Positions 9,410-19,769 of a DNA stretch of 64,000 nt are shown one piece after another. The stretch covers positions 62,001-126,000 of the forward strand of contig NZ_BMVU01000004.1 of NCBI RefSeq assembly GCF_014650875.1. The letters are read 5' to 3'. The notes beneath the pieces are model-generated. The model saw nothing but the letters and a program-made list of their open reading frames with translations, was not told the DNA's origin and did not search any database. Source of the stretch: Streptomyces minutiscleroticus (GTDB lineage: Bacteria > Actinomycetota > Actinomycetes > Streptomycetales > Streptomycetaceae). The position numbers and the translations under genes were made by a program. Each line of letters begins with the position of its first letter. Position 1 is the stretch's first letter.

Positions 9410-10072
9410 CTACTTCCGGTCGTCCCCGCGCTTCAGCGCGTCCATCGCCCGCTGGGTGACCTCTTCCACCTTGCCGAGGGCCGAGATCGTGACCACCAGG
9501 TCCTGCGCCTTGTAGTAGTCGATGATCGGCTCGGTCTGCGTGTGGTAGACCTCGAGGCGCTTGCGGACGGTGTCCTCGGAGTCGTCGTCGCGCTGGTACA
9601 GCTCGCCGCCGCACTCGTCGCAGACGCCGTCCTGCTTCGGCCTCTTGTACGTCTCGTGGAAGACGTGCGCCGAGTCGTTGCGGCAGATGCGGCGGCCGGC
9701 GATGCGCCGGACCACCTCGTCCTCGGGGACCTCCAGGTCGAGCACCGCGTCCAGCTTCATGCCGCCGGACTGCAGCATCTCGTCCAGCGCCTCGGCCTGC
9801 GACACGTTGCGCGGGAAGCCGTCGAGCAGGAAGCCGCCCTCGGCGTCCGGCTGCTCCATGCGGTCCTTGGCCATGGCGATGGTGACCTCGTCGGGTACCA
9901 GGTTCCCCGCGTCCATGTAGGACTTGGCGAGTTTGCCCAGCTCCGTGGAGTGGCTGATGTTCGCACGGAAGAGGTCGCCGGTGGAGATGTGGGGGATCGA
10001 CAGGTTCTTGGCAAGGTAGGCGGCTTGCGTTCCCTTGCCGGCACCGGGCGGCCCGACGAGGACGATTCGCAT
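9410..10072 (-). CDS. adk: Adenylate kinase
   Basis: Interconverts ATP plus AMP and two ADP. The P-loop GPPGAGKGT (residues 7-15), the AMP-binding FRANI segment and the FLLDGFPRN motif are clear. The long LID (about residues 121-165) has a CDEC pair and one upstream Cys (RRICRNDSAH), but the partner Cys of the first zinc pair is replaced, so metal binding by the LID is uncertain. Its ATG shares one base with the TGA of secY (TGATG at 10070-10074), indicating translational coupling. Confidence 0.97.
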   Translation of the reverse strand: MRIVLVGPPGAGKGTQAAYLAKNLSIPHISTGDLFRANISHSTELGKLAKSYMDAGNLVPDEVTIAMAKDRMEQPDAEGGFLLDGFPRNVSQAEALDEMLQSGGMKLDAVLDLEVPEDEVVRRIAGRRICRNDSAHVFHETYKRPKQDGVCDECGGELYQRDDDSEDTVRKRLEVYHTQTEPIIDYYKAQDLVVTISALGKVEEVTQRAMDALKRGDDRK

Positions 10073-11385
10073 CAGCGGAGGAACCCTTCGTAATTGCGCT
10101 GCTGAAGCTGGCTCTCGATCTGCTTCACCGTCTCGAGACCCACACCCACGATGATCAGGATGCTGGTCCCGCCGAACGGGAAGTTCTGGCTTGCCCCGAA
10201 GCCAACCAACGCCATCGTCGGTACGAGAGCGATCAGTCCCAGATACAGCGAACCCGGCCAGGTGATCCGGTTGAGTACGTAGCTGAGGTACTCAGCGGTC
10301 GGTCGGCCAGCCCGGATGCCCGGGATGAAGCCACCATACTTCTTCATGTTGTCCGCGACTTCCTCGGGGTTGAACGAGATGGCCACGTAGAAGAACGCGA
10401 AGAAAACGATGAGAAGGAAGTAGAGGGTGATGTAGATCGGGTGGTCACCCTTGGTCAGGTTCTGCTCGATCCAGGTCTTCCAGCCCGCGTCACCGCCCGT
10501 GAACTGAGCGATCAGCGCCGGGATGTAGAGCAGCGACGACGCGAAGATGACGGGGATCACGCCGGCCTGGTTCACCTTGAGCGGGATGTAGGTCGACGTA
10601 CCGCCGTAGGAACGGCGGCCGATCATCCGCTTCGCGTACTGCACCGGGATACGGCGCTGCGCCTGCTCGACGAAGACCACCAGGGCGACCATGACGAGAC
10701 CGACGAGGATGACGGTCCCGAACTCGATCCAGCCGTCGGCCAGGCTGCCCTGCTCCTTGATGGCCCACAGGGCGGACGGGAACGTGGCGGCGATCGAGAT
10801 GAACATCAGGATCGACATGCCGTTGCCGATGCCGCGGTCGGTGATGAGCTCACCGAGCCACATGACGACGGCCGTACCGGCGGTCATGGTGATGACCATG
10901 GTGATGGTGACGAAGATCGACTGGTCCGGGACGATCTGGCCGGCCAGCTGGCAGCCGCTGAAGAGCGCGCCGCTGCGCGCGGTCGCGACGAGACCGGTGC
11001 CCTGGAGGATCGCCAGGGCGACCGTCAGGTAGCGGGTGTACTGCGTGATCTTCGCCGTGCCGGACTGGCCCTCCTTCTTCAGGGCCTCCAGGCGCGGGAT
11101 CACCACGGTGAGCAGCTGCAGGATGATGCTGGCGGTGATGTACGGCATGATGCCGAGCGCGAAGATCGTGATCTGGAGCAGCGCGCCGCCGCTGAACATG
11201 TTGACCAGACCGAACAAGCCCTGGTTCTGGCTCGCCTGGTCCAGACAGAACTGGACGTTCTTGTAGTCGACACCGGGAATCGGGATATGGGTACCGACCC
11301 GGTAGACCACGATGATGCCGAGCGTGAAGAGGAGCTTCTTGCGCAGGTCGGGCGTTCTGAACGCCCGGGCGAACGCGGTGAGCAC
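10072..11385 (-). CDS. secY: Protein translocase subunit SecY
   Basis: The ten-helix channel of the Sec translocon in the cytoplasmic membrane. At 437 residues it is the normal length. It opens MLTAFARAFRTPDLRKKLLFTLGIIVVYRVGTHIPIPGVD and has the plug and pore regions (GLFGLVNMFSGGAL) and the loop QQRNYEGFLR at its C-terminus. It begins 242 bp downstream of rplO, beyond a strong hairpin, so secY-adk-map probably has its own promoter in 11400-11550, although I could not pick a clear -35/-10 pair. SecE is encoded at 44436-44723. Confidence 0.98.
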   Translation of the reverse strand: MLTAFARAFRTPDLRKKLLFTLGIIVVYRVGTHIPIPGVDYKNVQFCLDQASQNQGLFGLVNMFSGGALLQITIFALGIMPYITASIILQLLTVVIPRLEALKKEGQSGTAKITQYTRYLTVALAILQGTGLVATARSGALFSGCQLAGQIVPDQSIFVTITMVITMTAGTAVVMWLGELITDRGIGNGMSILMFISIAATFPSALWAIKEQGSLADGWIEFGTVILVGLVMVALVVFVEQAQRRIPVQYAKRMIGRRSYGGTSTYIPLKVNQAGVIPVIFASSLLYIPALIAQFTGGDAGWKTWIEQNLTKGDHPIYITLYFLLIVFFAFFYVAISFNPEEVADNMKKYGGFIPGIRAGRPTAEYLSYVLNRITWPGSLYLGLIALVPTMALVGFGASQNFPFGGTSILIIVGVGLETVKQIESQLQQRNYEGFLR

Positions 11386-11558
11386 GGTGCCTCCTGCGAC
11401 CCCCGCGCAAGTGCGTCAGAGGTGACGGTCTTGAGATTCGACTAAGGACGACATGTGTAACGGTTCGCTGCCGTTCTGGGTGCCCCTGTCGGGGGAACCG
11501 GGGGAAATCAGCAGCGCAGGCCACCATACCGGCGACACCGCCCCCCTAGGAACGACCA

Positions 11559-11592
11559 ACCGGGGATGCCCCTTTTGTGGGGCATCCCCGGT
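11559..11592 (-). terminator. Hairpin between rplO and secY
   Basis: A perfect 14-bp stem (ACCGGGGATGCCCC with its complement) encloses a 6-nt loop TTTTGT. It lies 36 bp downstream of the rplO stop codon. It can terminate or attenuate the spc transcript before secY. No long U tract follows, as is usual in Streptomyces. Confidence 0.75.
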
Positions 11593-11627
11593 CGGGATCG
11601 CTCATGTCATCGAGAGGCCTGAACGGG

Positions 11628-12083
11628 TCAGACGAGCTCGGTGACGGTACCGCCGGCGGCGGTGATCTTCTCCTTGGCGGAGCCGGAGACGGCGTCGACC
11701 GTCACCTGCAGCGCCACGGAGAGCTCGCCCTGGCCCAGGACCTTGACGAGGCTGTTCTTGCGCACGGCACCCTTGGCCACGAGACCCTCGACCGTGACCT
11801 CGCCACCCTCGGGGTAGAGCGCGGCCAGCTTGTCGAGGTTCACGACCTGGTACTCGGTCTTGAACGGGTTCTTGAAGCCCTTGAGCTTCGGGAGGCGCAT
11901 GTGGAGCGGCATCTGGCCACCCTCGAAGCGCTCCGGAACCTGGTAACGGGCCTTCGTGCCCTTGGTACCACGACCGGCCGTCTTACCCTTCGACGCCTCA
12001 CCACGACCGACACGGGTCTTGGCGGTCTTGGCGCCCGGGGCGGGACGGAGGTTGTGGATCTTGAGCGGGTTCTGCTCCGCCAT
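11628..12083 (-). CDS. rplO: 50S ribosomal protein L15
   Basis: L15 is a late-assembling protein of the large subunit with an extended basic N-terminus. The 151-residue product shows the [25 protein letters not shown] Gly/Lys-rich segment, [19 protein letters not shown] and the C-terminal [18 protein letters not shown]. It follows rpmD with a two-base gap and is the last gene before the terminator-like hairpin that separates it from secY. Confidence 0.97.
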   Translation of the reverse strand: MAEQNPLKIHNLRPAPGAKTAKTRVGRGEASKGKTAGRGTKGTKARYQVPERFEGGQMPLHMRLPKLKGFKNPFKTEYQVVNLDKLAALYPEGGEVTVEGLVAKGAVRKNSLVKVLGQGELSVALQVTVDAVSGSAKEKITAAGGTVTELV

Positions 12084-12085
12084 GA

Positions 12086-12268
12086 TCAGTCGACCTCCTC
12101 GACCGTCACGAGGTGGCGGACGGTGTGCACCATGCCGCGGAACTCGGGGCGGTCCTCCTTGACGACCTGCGTGTTGATGCCCTTGAGACCAAGGGAGCGC
12201 AGGGTGTCACGGTGGTTCTGCTTGCTGCCGATGTACGACTTCACCTGCGTGATCTTGAGCTGAGCCAT
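12086..12268 (-). CDS. rpmD: 50S ribosomal protein L30
   Basis: A 60-residue protein, [21 protein letters not shown]..., the compact bacterial L30. It has the conserved [20 protein letters not shown] and ends [12 protein letters not shown]. Its ATG overlaps the TAA of rpsE by one base (TAATG), so translation is coupled. The frame could open further upstream inside rpsE, but the overlap and the conserved N-terminus decide the start. Confidence 0.96.
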   Translation of the reverse strand: MAQLKITQVKSYIGSKQNHRDTLRSLGLKGINTQVVKEDRPEFRGMVHTVRHLVTVEEVD

Positions 12269-12873
12269 TACGCACCAGCCCCGGCACGCGCACGCAGCAG
12301 AGCCGCGGGGGCGACGTCCTCGAGCGGCAGACCGCGGCGGGCCGCGATCTCCTCGGGACGCTGCAGGCCCTTCAGGGCCTCCACGGTCGCGTGCACGATG
12401 TTGATCGCGTTGTCGGAGCCGAGGGACTTCGACAGGATGTCGTGAACGCCGGCGCACTCGAGCACGGCACGCACCGGGCCACCGGCGATAACACCGGTAC
12501 CGGGGGAAGCCGGCTTGAGCAGGACGACGCCCGCGGCCTTCTCACCCTGGATCGGGTGCGGGATGGTGCCCTGGATACGGGGGACCTTGAAGAAGTGCTT
12601 CTTGGCCTCCTCGACACCCTTGGCGATGGCGGCCGGCACCTCCTTGGCCTTGCCGTAACCGACACCCACGGTGCCGTCACCGTCGCCCACCACGACCAGC
12701 GCGGTGAAGCTGAAGCGACGACCACCCTTCACAACCTTGGCGACGCGGTTGATCGCGACGACGCGCTCGACGTACGCGGTCTTCTCGGCGGCAGCTGCGC
12801 CGCCGTCACGGCCCTTCCGGTCCCGCCGCTCGCCGCCACCGGCACCGCCACCGCGGCGCTGGGGTCCAGCCAT
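12268..12873 (-). CDS. rpsE: 30S ribosomal protein S5
   Basis: S5 helps keep decoding accurate and contributes to mRNA helicase activity at the entry tunnel. The 201-residue protein has a Gly/Arg-rich N-terminal extension ([21 protein letters not shown]), the double-stranded-RNA-binding core [22 protein letters not shown] and the [17 protein letters not shown] motif. It is encoded in the spc operon between rplR and rpmD. Confidence 0.97.
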   Translation of the reverse strand: MAGPQRRGGGAGGGERRDRKGRDGGAAAAEKTAYVERVVAINRVAKVVKGGRRFSFTALVVVGDGDGTVGVGYGKAKEVPAAIAKGVEEAKKHFFKVPRIQGTIPHPIQGEKAAGVVLLKPASPGTGVIAGGPVRAVLECAGVHDILSKSLGSDNAINIVHATVEALKGLQRPEEIAARRGLPLEDVAPAALLRARAGAGA

Positions 12874-12913
12874 TGGATTTACCTCTCTCTTTTCCGCTAG
12901 CTACGGAAGCGGC

Positions 12914-13294
12914 TCAGAACTTGAGCCCGGCTTCGCGGGCGGCGTCGGCCAGAGCCGCGATGCGACCCGCGTACCGGTTGCCACCACGGTCGAACACGAC
13001 GGCCTCGACGCCCGCGGCCTTGGCACGCTCGGCGACCAGGGCGCCGACCTTGCCGGCCTGCGCCGACTTGTCGTCGTTGCCACGGATCGAGGCGTCCAGG
13101 GTCGACGCCGACGCCAGGGTGTGACCCTTGATGTCGTCGATGACCTGGGCCACGATGTGGCGGTTCGAACGCGTCACGACCAGGCGGGGACGCTCGGCCG
13201 TACCCGAGACCTTCTTGCGGATCCGGATGTGGCGGCGCTTGATCGCGGCGCGCTTGTAGGCGTCGCCCTTAGCGATCTTCGTACCGTATGCCAT
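12914..13294 (-). CDS. rplR: 50S ribosomal protein L18
   Basis: L18 binds 5S rRNA in the central protuberance with L5. The 126-residue product starts [38 protein letters not shown] and ends [28 protein letters not shown], both diagnostic. Only three bases separate it from rplF upstream; rpsE follows 40 bp downstream. Confidence 0.97.
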   Translation of the reverse strand: MAYGTKIAKGDAYKRAAIKRRHIRIRKKVSGTAERPRLVVTRSNRHIVAQVIDDIKGHTLASASTLDASIRGNDDKSAQAGKVGALVAERAKAAGVEAVVFDRGGNRYAGRIAALADAAREAGLKF

Positions 13295-13297
13295 GGC

Positions 13298-13837
13298 TTA
13301 CTTACCCGCCTTTCCGACCTTGCGGCGGATGACTTCGCCCTCGTACTTGACGCCCTTGGCCTTGTACGGGTCGGGCTTGCGGAGCTTGCGGATGTTCGCC
13401 GCGACCTCGCCGACCTTCTGCTTGTCGATGCCCTCGACCGAGAAGCGGGTCGGGGACTCCACCTTGAAGGTGATGCCCTCGGGCGCCTCGACGGTGATCG
13501 GGTGGCTGTAGCCGAGCGCGAACTCGAGGTTCGAACCCTTGGCCGTCACGCGGTAACCGACACCGCTGATCTCGAGCTTCTTCACGTAACCCTGGGTCAC
13601 GCCGGTGATCATGTTCGCCACCAGCGTGCGGGACAGGCCGTGGAGGGCCTTGTTCTGACGCTCGTCGTTCGGGCGGGTGACGCTGAGAACGCCGTCCTCA
13701 CCCTTAGCGATCTCGATCGGCGCGACAACGGTGTGGGAGAGGGTGCCCTTGGGGCCCTTCACCTGGACCGTACGGCCGTCGATGGTGACGTCCACGCCGG
13801 CGGGAACCGTGATGGGGAGCTTGCCAATGCGCGACAT
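13298..13837 (-). CDS. rplF: 50S ribosomal protein L6
   Basis: L6 lies close to the factor-binding stalk base and the sarcin-ricin loop. At 179 residues it has two duplicated alpha/beta domains: the N-terminal [17 protein letters not shown] and the C-terminal [36 protein letters not shown] ribosome binding site precedes the ATG. It sits between rpsH and rplR. Confidence 0.97.
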   Translation of the reverse strand: MSRIGKLPITVPAGVDVTIDGRTVQVKGPKGTLSHTVVAPIEIAKGEDGVLSVTRPNDERQNKALHGLSRTLVANMITGVTQGYVKKLEISGVGYRVTAKGSNLEFALGYSHPITVEAPEGITFKVESPTRFSVEGIDKQKVGEVAANIRKLRKPDPYKAKGVKYEGEVIRRKVGKAGK

Positions 13838-13861
13838 AGCTGTTTCCTCCGTTCCCTTCTG

Positions 13862-14260
13862 CTACCAGACGTAGGCGAGGACTTCCCCACCCACGCCCTT
13901 CTTGCCGGCCTGCTTGTCGGTGAGGAGCCCGTGCGACGTGGAGATGATCGCCACGCCGAGGCCGCCGAGCACCTTCGGCAGGTTGGTGGACTTCGCGTAC
14001 ACCCGGAGACCGGGCTTGGAGATCCGCTTGATGCCCGCGATGGAGCGCTCACGGTTCGGGCCGAACTTCAGCTCGAGGGTGAGGTTCTTGCCGACCTCGG
14101 CGTCCTCGACCTTCCAGCCCGTGATGAAGCCCTCCTGCTGGAGGATCTCCGCGATGTGCGACTTGATCTTGGAAGCGGGCATCGTCACGGAGTCGTGGTA
14201 TGCCGAGTTCGCGTTCCGCAGACGCGTAAGCATGTCTGCGATCGGATCAGTCATGGTCAT
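13862..14260 (-). CDS. rpsH: 30S ribosomal protein S8
   Basis: S8 binds helix 21 of 16S rRNA and in other bacteria represses the spc operon. I take the ATG at 14260 ([23 protein letters not shown]), which gives 132 residues, the family length. The frame is open further upstream, but that part ([13 protein letters not shown]...) is not conserved. It ends [23 protein letters not shown] 213-bp spacer from rpsN is unusually long for this operon and contains an imperfect inverted repeat near 14450-14475. Confidence 0.95.
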   Translation of the reverse strand: MTMTDPIADMLTRLRNANSAYHDSVTMPASKIKSHIAEILQQEGFITGWKVEDAEVGKNLTLELKFGPNRERSIAGIKRISKPGLRVYAKSTNLPKVLGGLGVAIISTSHGLLTDKQAGKKGVGGEVLAYVW

Positions 14261-14473
14261 GAATTGGCCTTCGGCCTCTCTCGCCGGGGTTTCCTGGTGC
14301 GCCATCCCTCTCCCCGATCCGAGACGGGACGGGTGCGGCGCGGTGGACCTACGGCGTAGTAAGTCGTACGGGCGGCGGCAGACGCCCAACCCCACAAGCC
14401 TACGGCATGTGGCGTGGGCGTTCCGCCGCCCCGAATGCTTACCGAGAGCCTTGGTAACCCGGAATAACCGGTA

Positions 14474-14659
14474 TTACCAGGAGCTCTTGGTCACGCCCGG
14501 CAGCTCGCCACGGTGAGCCATCTCACGAAGGCACACGCGGCACAGGCCGAACTTGCGGTACACGGAGTGGGGACGGCCGCAGCGCTGGCAGCGCGTGTAG
14601 CCACGCACGCCGAACTTGGGCTTGCGAGCAGCCTTCGCGATCAGAGCCTTCTTCGCCAT
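14474..14659 (-). CDS. rpsN: 30S ribosomal protein S14, zinc-binding form
   Basis: A 61-residue S14 type Z ([44 protein letters not shown]). Two Cys-X2-Cys pairs (CQRC and CRVC) make the zinc site. This is the short form used by most actinobacteria when zinc is available; a longer zinc-free paralogue is normally encoded elsewhere. It lies five bases downstream of rplE. Confidence 0.96.
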   Translation of the reverse strand: MAKKALIAKAARKPKFGVRGYTRCQRCGRPHSVYRKFGLCRVCLREMAHRGELPGVTKSSW

Positions 14660-14664
14660 CTCGC

Positions 14665-15222
14665 TCACGCCTCCTTGAAGGGGAAGCCGAGGTGACGGAG
14701 GAGGGCGCGGCCCTCGGCGTCGTTGGTCGCCGTGGTGACCACGGTGATGTCCATACCCCGGGTACGGTCGATCTTGTCCTGGTCGATCTCGTGGAACATG
14801 ACCTGCTCGGTGAGACCGAAGGTGTAGTTGCCACGGCCGTCGAACTGCTTGGGGGACAGACCGCGGAAGTCGCGGATGCGCGGCAGCGCGAGCGACAGGG
14901 TGCGGTCCAGGAACTCCCACATGCGGTCGCCACGGAGCGTGACGTGGGCACCGATCGGCTGGCCCTCACGCAGCTTGAACTGCGCGATGGACTTGCGGGC
15001 CTTGGTGACGGCCGGCTTCTGACCGGTGATCGTGGTGAGGTCGCGGATCGCGCCGTCGATCAGCTTGGAGTCGCGGGCGGCGTCGCCCACACCCATGTTG
15101 ACCACGATCTTCACGAGGCCGGGGATCTGCATGACGTTCTCGTACTTGAACTCGTCACGCAGCTTGCCCGCGATCTCCTCGCGGTACTTCGTCTTGAGAC
15201 GCGGAGTGGTGGTGGTAGCCAT
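14665..15222 (-). CDS. rplE: 50S ribosomal protein L5
   Basis: L5 binds 5S rRNA and contacts the P-site tRNA elbow. The 185-residue product shows [32 protein letters not shown], the [32 protein letters not shown] core and FPEIDQDKI-like [24 protein letters not shown]. Its ATG overlaps the TGA of rplX by one base (TGATG). Confidence 0.97.
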   Translation of the reverse strand: MATTTTPRLKTKYREEIAGKLRDEFKYENVMQIPGLVKIVVNMGVGDAARDSKLIDGAIRDLTTITGQKPAVTKARKSIAQFKLREGQPIGAHVTLRGDRMWEFLDRTLSLALPRIRDFRGLSPKQFDGRGNYTFGLTEQVMFHEIDQDKIDRTRGMDITVVTTATNDAEGRALLRHLGFPFKEA

Positions 15223-15545
15223 CAGATGTCCTCACCCGTCCGCTTGGCAACGCGGATCTTGTTGCCCTCGTCGTCGAAGCGGTAACCGACACGCGTGACG
15301 ACCTTGTTGCCGTCCTTCTCCACGACCAGCTGAACGTTGGACACGTGGATCGGGGCCTCGGTGGTCACGATGCCGCCGGCCTGGGAACCGCGAGCGGTCG
15401 GGCCGGCCTTGGTGTGCTTCTTGACCCGGTTGACACCCTCGACCAGGACGCGGTCCTCGCGGGGGTAGGCCGCGATGACCTTGCCCTGCTTGCCCTTGTC
15501 CTTGCCGGTGATGACCTGGACCAGGTCGCCCTTCTTGATCTTCAT
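15222..15545 (-). CDS. rplX: 50S ribosomal protein L24
   Basis: L24 initiates large-subunit assembly and borders the exit tunnel. The 107-residue protein starts with the KOW motif [24 protein letters not shown] and contains [37 protein letters not shown]. It is separated from rplN by only two bases and overlaps rplE by one. Confidence 0.97.
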   Translation of the reverse strand: MKIKKGDLVQVITGKDKGKQGKVIAAYPREDRVLVEGVNRVKKHTKAGPTARGSQAGGIVTTEAPIHVSNVQLVVEKDGNKVVTRVGYRFDDEGNKIRVAKRTGEDI

Positions 15546-15547
15546 GC

Positions 15548-15916
15548 TTACAGCACCTCCGGCGCGAGCGAGATGATCTTCATGAACTTCTTCTCGCGCA
15601 GCTCACGGCCGACGGGGCCGAAGATACGGGTGCCGCGAGGGTCGCCGTCGTTCTTCAGAATGACGGCGGCGTTCTCGTCGAAGCGGATGTACGAGCCGTC
15701 CGGACGGCGGCGCTCCTTGACGGTGCGAACGATGACCGCCTTGACGACGTCACCCTTCTTCACGTTGCCACCGGGGATCGCGTCCTTGACGGTGGCGACG
15801 ATGACGTCACCGATGCCCGCGTAGCGGCGACCGGAGCCACCGAGCACACGGATGGTGAGAATTTCCTTCGCACCCGTGTTGTCGGCGACGCGCAGTCGCG
15901 ACTCCTGCTGGATCAC
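15548..15916 (-). CDS. rplN: 50S ribosomal protein L14
   Basis: L14 forms intersubunit bridges and part of the binding surface for the silencing factor RsfS. The 122-residue protein starts [20 protein letters not shown] and contains the signature [58 protein letters not shown] spacer of 103 bp from rpsQ contains the inverted repeat CCTAGGGAGTCCCCCTAGG near 15995-16015. Confidence 0.97.
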   Translation of the reverse strand: MIQQESRLRVADNTGAKEILTIRVLGGSGRRYAGIGDVIVATVKDAIPGGNVKKGDVVKAVIVRTVKERRRPDGSYIRFDENAAVILKNDGDPRGTRIFGPVGRELREKKFMKIISLAPEVL

Positions 15917-16019
15917 GTCTATCTCCTGATTGTCTGCCGGTTCCCGGCAGGGACCTCTTCTGCGAGCGGTCCCTGCCGAGCCTGGCGGAACTGTTCCTAG
16001 GGAGTCCCCCTAGGAGGGA

Positions 16020-16304
16020 TTACTTGGCCTTCTCGAGGATCTCGACGACGCGCCAGCGCTTGGTCGCGGACAGCGGCCGGGTCTCCATGAGGAGGACGCG
16101 GTCGCCGACACCCGCGGCGTTCTGCTCGTCGTGCGCCTTGAGCTTGTTCGTACGGCGGATGACCTTGCCGTACAGCGCGTGCTTGACACGGTCCTCGACG
16201 GCGACGACGACGGTCTTGTCCATCTTGTCGCTGACGACCAGACCCTCACGGGTCTTGCGGAAACCGCGGGTCTCGGTGTTCTCAGTCACGTTGCTCTCGC
16301 TCAT
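16020..16304 (-). CDS. rpsQ: 30S ribosomal protein S17
   Basis: S17 is an OB-fold protein binding helix 11 of 16S rRNA. The 94-residue product has a short acidic N-terminus ([21 protein letters not shown]) before the conserved [38 protein letters not shown]. Its ATG overlaps the rpmC TGA by one base. Confidence 0.97.
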   Translation of the reverse strand: MSESNVTENTETRGFRKTREGLVVSDKMDKTVVVAVEDRVKHALYGKVIRRTNKLKAHDEQNAAGVGDRVLLMETRPLSATKRWRVVEILEKAK

Positions 16305-16528
16305 CAGGCGCTCTCCACCGTCTCGATGCCCAGCTCGCGCTCACGCATCAGGGTGTAGATCCGGGCGATGTCCTTACGGACCGCCTTCAGACGGCCGTGG
16401 TTCTCGAGCTGACCCGTCGCCGCCTGGAAGCGGAGGTTGAACAGCTCTTCCTTGGCCTCGCGGAGCTTGCCGAGAAGCTCCTCGTTGCCCAGCTCGCGCA
16501 GCTCGGACGCCTTGGTACCGGCCGACAT
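16304..16528 (-). CDS. rpmC: 50S ribosomal protein L29
   Basis: L29 sits at the tunnel exit next to L23 and is part of the docking site for trigger factor and SRP. I use the ATG at 16528 ([19 protein letters not shown]), giving 74 residues. A GTG one codon upstream is also open, but the ATG forms the TGATG overlap with the stop of rplP that recurs throughout this operon. The conserved helix pair [27 protein letters not shown] is present. Confidence 0.96.
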   Translation of the reverse strand: MSAGTKASELRELGNEELLGKLREAKEELFNLRFQAATGQLENHGRLKAVRKDIARIYTLMRERELGIETVESA

Positions 16529-16947
16529 CACGCTTCACCTGCCTCGCGCTTGACGATCCGGCACTTCATCGGCAGCTTGTGGGCCGCACGCGTCAGAGCC
16601 TCACGCGCAATCTTCTCGTTCGGGTAGGACAGCTCGAACATGACCCGACCCGGGTGCACGTTCGCGACCCACCACTCGGGCGAACCCTTACCGGAACCCA
16701 TGCGGGTCTCGGCGGGCTTCTTGGTCAGCGGGCGGTCCGGGTAGATGTTGATCCAGACCTTGCCGCCACGCTTGATGTGGCGGGTCATCGCGATACGAGC
16801 CGCCTCGATCTGGCGGTTGGTCACGTACGCCGGCGTGAGGGCCTGGATGCCGTACTCGCCGAACGCAACCTGCGTACCGCCCTTGGCCATGCCGCGGCGC
16901 TTGGGGTGGTGCTGCTTGCGGTGCTTGACCCTACGGGGGATCAGCAT
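16528..16947 (-). CDS. rplP: 50S ribosomal protein L16
   Basis: L16 contacts the A-site tRNA elbow and the peptidyl transferase region. The 139-residue protein starts [24 protein letters not shown] and contains [41 protein letters not shown], including the conserved Arg of the [19 protein letters not shown] segment. It begins five bases after rpsC. Confidence 0.97.
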   Translation of the reverse strand: MLIPRRVKHRKQHHPKRRGMAKGGTQVAFGEYGIQALTPAYVTNRQIEAARIAMTRHIKRGGKVWINIYPDRPLTKKPAETRMGSGKGSPEWWVANVHPGRVMFELSYPNEKIAREALTRAAHKLPMKCRIVKREAGEA

Positions 16948-16952
16948 GTCGG

Positions 16953-17789
16953 TCAGGCCTCCGTTCCGGTGCTCTCAGCCGGAGCGGCAGCGGCGGGCGC
17001 CTCGGCCTTGGGGGCCTCGGCGGCCGGAGCCGACTGCTGCTGCGGCTTGCGACCGCGACCGCCACGCTCGCCACCGCGGCCACCACGGGCCGGGCGGTCG
17101 TTGCCACCACGGGCCGGGCGGTTGCCGGCGCGGGCAGCGGCGTTCTCGGCGCGGACCTCGGCGATGTTCTTGACGTCGCCCTTGTAGATCCAGACCTTCA
17201 CGCCGATGCGGCCGAAGGTCGTCTTGGCCTCGAAGAAGCCGTAGTCCACGTTCGCACGGAGCGTGTGCAGGGGCACGCGGCCCTCGCGGTAGAACTCCGA
17301 GCGGGACATCTCGGCGCCGCCGAGGCGGCCACCGCACTGGATCTTGATGCCCTTGGCGCCGGCCTTCATGGCGGACTGCATGCTCTTGCGCATGGCCCGA
17401 CGGAAGGAGACGCGGGAGGAGAGCTGCTCGGCGACGGCCTGGGCCACGAGCTGAGCGTCCGTCTCGGGGTTCTTGACCTCGAGGATGTTCAGCTGGACCT
17501 GCTTGCCGGTGAGCTTCTCGAGGTCGCCGCGGATGCGGTCGGCCTCGGCGCCGCGGCGGCCGATGACGATGCCCGGACGCGCGGTGTGGATGTCCACACG
17601 CACACGGTCACGGGTGCGCTCGATCTCGACCTTGGAGATGCCGGCGCGCTCCATGCCGGACGTCATCATCCGACGGATGGCGACGTCTTCCTTGACGTAG
17701 TCCTTGTACAGCTTGTCGGCGTACCAACGCGACTTGAAGTCGGTCGTGACACCGAGCCGGAACCCATGCGGGTTTACCTTCTGGCCCAT
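16953..17789 (-). CDS. rpsC: 30S ribosomal protein S3
   Basis: S3 lines the mRNA entry channel. The N-terminal KH domain ([28 protein letters not shown]) and the C-terminal S3 domain ([19 protein letters not shown]) are complete. The last 65 residues are an Arg/Gly-rich then Ala/Pro/Glu-rich tail, typical of actinobacteria. Its ATG overlaps the TAA of rplV (TAATG). Confidence 0.97.
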   Translation of the reverse strand: MGQKVNPHGFRLGVTTDFKSRWYADKLYKDYVKEDVAIRRMMTSGMERAGISKVEIERTRDRVRVDIHTARPGIVIGRRGAEADRIRGDLEKLTGKQVQLNILEVKNPETDAQLVAQAVAEQLSSRVSFRRAMRKSMQSAMKAGAKGIKIQCGGRLGGAEMSRSEFYREGRVPLHTLRANVDYGFFEAKTTFGRIGVKVWIYKGDVKNIAEVRAENAAARAGNRPARGGNDRPARGGRGGERGGRGRKPQQQSAPAAEAPKAEAPAAAAPAESTGTEA

Positions 17790-18136
17790 TACCGGGTTCC
17801 TTCCTTGCTGCTGACGACCACGGTGATGTGGCTGGTCCGCTTGCGGATCCGGTAGGCACGGCCCTGGGCGCGCGGACGGAACCGCTTCAGGGTCGGGCCC
17901 TCGTCGACGTAGGCCTCGGAGACGAAGAGGCTGTCGACATCGGTGTGGTCGTAGTTGTGCGCGGCGTTGGCGATGGCGCTGTCCAGCACCTTGCCGACCG
18001 GCACGCTCGCGGCCTGCGGGGCGAAACGCAGGACCGCCTGAGCCTCCGTGGCATCCATGCCACGGATGAGGTCCACCACGCGGCGGGCCTTCATGGGCGT
18101 GACGCGGATGTACCGCGCCTGGGCCCTGGCTTCCAT
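17789..18136 (-). CDS. rplV: 50S ribosomal protein L22
   Basis: L22 extends a beta-hairpin into the exit tunnel. I take the ATG at 18136 ([27 protein letters not shown]), giving 115 residues. The frame extends ten codons further ([10 protein letters not shown]), but the conserved family start and the AGGGACAACC spacing favour the shorter form. The tunnel-hairpin segment [31 protein letters not shown] is intact. Confidence 0.95.
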   Translation of the reverse strand: MEARAQARYIRVTPMKARRVVDLIRGMDATEAQAVLRFAPQAASVPVGKVLDSAIANAAHNYDHTDVDSLFVSEAYVDEGPTLKRFRPRAQGRAYRIRKRTSHITVVVSSKEGTR

Positions 18137-18180
18137 GGTTGTCCCTTCAGTGTTTGTCATGATCATTCACACCCCGCTGA

Positions 18181-18462
18181 CTAGCGGCGCTTCGACTTCC
18201 GGTCGTCCTTGACGTGACCCCGGAAGGTGCGCGTCGGCGAGAACTCGCCGAGCTTGTGGCCGACCATCGACTCGGTGACAAACACCGGGATGTGGGTCTT
18301 GCCGTTGTGCACCGCGATCGTGTGGCCGAGCATGGCCGGGACGATCATCGAGCGACGGGACCAGGTCTTGATGACGTTCTTGGTGCCGGCTTCGTTCTGG
18401 GCGTCCACCTTCTTGATCAGGTGGTCGTCGACGAAGGGCCCCTTCTTGATACTGCGCGGCAT
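18181..18462 (-). CDS. rpsS: 30S ribosomal protein S19
   Basis: S19 works with S13 in the 30S head. The 93-residue product ([80 protein letters not shown]) is complete and ends in a basic DDRKSKRR tail. It lies 12 bp downstream of rplB. Confidence 0.97.
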   Translation of the reverse strand: MPRSIKKGPFVDDHLIKKVDAQNEAGTKNVIKTWSRRSMIVPAMLGHTIAVHNGKTHIPVFVTESMVGHKLGEFSPTRTFRGHVKDDRKSKRR

Positions 18463-18474
18463 CTAAACCCGCTC

Positions 18475-19311
18475 CTAGCGCTTCTTGTTCGTCTTGCGGC
18501 GGCGGACGATGTACTTGTTGCTCGCCTTCTTGGGAGCACGAGTACGACCTTCCTTCTGACCCCACGGGGAGACCGGGTGGCGACCACCGGAGGTCTTGCC
18601 CTCACCACCACCGTGCGGGTGGTCAACCGGGTTCATCGCCACACCGCGGACGGTCGGGCGGACGCCGAGCCAGCGCTTGCGGCCGGCCTTGCCCCAGTTG
18701 ATGTTCGACTGCTCGGCGTTGCCGACCTCGCCGACGGTGGCGCGGCAGCGCACGTCGACCAGACGGATCTCACCGGACGGCATACGGAGGTGGGCCATCT
18801 GGCCCTCCTTCGCGAGCAGCTGCACGGAGGCACCGGCGGAGCGGGCGAACTTCGCGCCGCCACCGGGACGGAGCTCGATCGCGTGGATCGTGGTACCGAC
18901 CGGGATGTTGCGGAGCGCCAGGTTGTTGCCCGGCTTGATGTCGGCCCCGGGACCGTTCTCGACACGGTCGCCCTGCGACAGGCCGCGCGGCGCGATGATG
19001 TAGCGCTTCTCGCCGTCGGCGTAGTGCAGCAGCGCGATGCGCGCGGTGCGGTTGGGGTCGTACTCGATGTGCGCGACCTTCGCCGGCACGCCGTCCTTGT
19101 CGTGACGACGGAAGTCGATCACGCGGTAGGCGCGCTTGTGTCCGCCACCCTGGTGGCGAACGGTCACACGACCGGCGTTGTTACGGCCGCCCTTGCTGTG
19201 CAGCGGGCGGACCAGCGACTTCTCCGGCGTGGACCGCGTGACCTCGACGAAGTCGGCGACGCTGGAGCCACGACGGCCCGGAGTCGTCGGCTTGTACTTG
19301 CGGATACCCAT
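18475..19311 (-). CDS. rplB: 50S ribosomal protein L2
   Basis: L2 is needed for subunit association and peptidyl transferase assembly. The 278-residue product has the OB and SH3-like domains and the C-terminal signature [26 protein letters not shown] with the essential His. It starts [37 protein letters not shown]. The spacer to rplW is 38 bp and contains the palindrome CGATATCG. Confidence 0.98.
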   Translation of the reverse strand: MGIRKYKPTTPGRRGSSVADFVEVTRSTPEKSLVRPLHSKGGRNNAGRVTVRHQGGGHKRAYRVIDFRRHDKDGVPAKVAHIEYDPNRTARIALLHYADGEKRYIIAPRGLSQGDRVENGPGADIKPGNNLALRNIPVGTTIHAIELRPGGGAKFARSAGASVQLLAKEGQMAHLRMPSGEIRLVDVRCRATVGEVGNAEQSNINWGKAGRKRWLGVRPTVRGVAMNPVDHPHGGGEGKTSGGRHPVSPWGQKEGRTRAPKKASNKYIVRRRKTNKKR

Positions 19312-19349
19312 TTCTCAGTCCTCGTCCGATATCGGACGATCCTGACCGC

Positions 19350-19769
19350 TTACGCGGTCGGACCGCCGAAGATGTCGATACGGTCGCCCTCGGCGAGGGT
19401 CACGATCGCGCGCTTGCTGTCGGCGCGCTTGCCGAAGCCCGTGCGGGTCCGCTTGCGCTTGCCCTGGCGGTTGATCGTGTTGACCCCGGTGACCTTGACC
19501 GAGAAGACCGACTGCACGGCCTCCTTGATCTGGGTCTTGTTGGCACGCGGGTCGACGATGAAGGTGTACTTGCCCTCGTCGAGGAGCGCGTAGCTCTTCT
19601 CGGAGACGACGGGACGGAGCAGCACGTCACGGGGGTCCGTGAAGGACTTGCTCAGCGGCGTCTCGACGGTGTTCTTGCCCTCGGTGGCGTGGCGCTTCGC
19701 CTTGGCGACACGCGCGGCCTTGGCGGCCTTGGCCGCCTTGGAGGCGATGCTGGGGTGACGCGTAGCCAT
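19350..19769 (-). CDS. rplW: 50S ribosomal protein L23
   Basis: L23 is the main docking site at the tunnel exit for trigger factor and SRP. The conserved domain begins at about residue 47 ([45 protein letters not shown]). It is preceded by a lineage-specific Ala/Lys-rich extension ([25 protein letters not shown]), so the protein is about 40 residues longer than the E. coli form. Its ATG overlaps the TGA of rplD. Confidence 0.95.
   Translation of the reverse strand: MATRHPSIASKAAKAAKAARVAKAKRHATEGKNTVETPLSKSFTDPRDVLLRPVVSEKSYALLDEGKYTFIVDPRANKTQIKEAVQSVFSVKVTGVNTINRQGKRKRTRTGFGKRADSKRAIVTLAEGDRIDIFGGPTA

Noticed and set aside
18137..18166. Longer L22 start
   Set aside because: Ten extra codons ([10 protein letters not shown]) are not part of the conserved family start.
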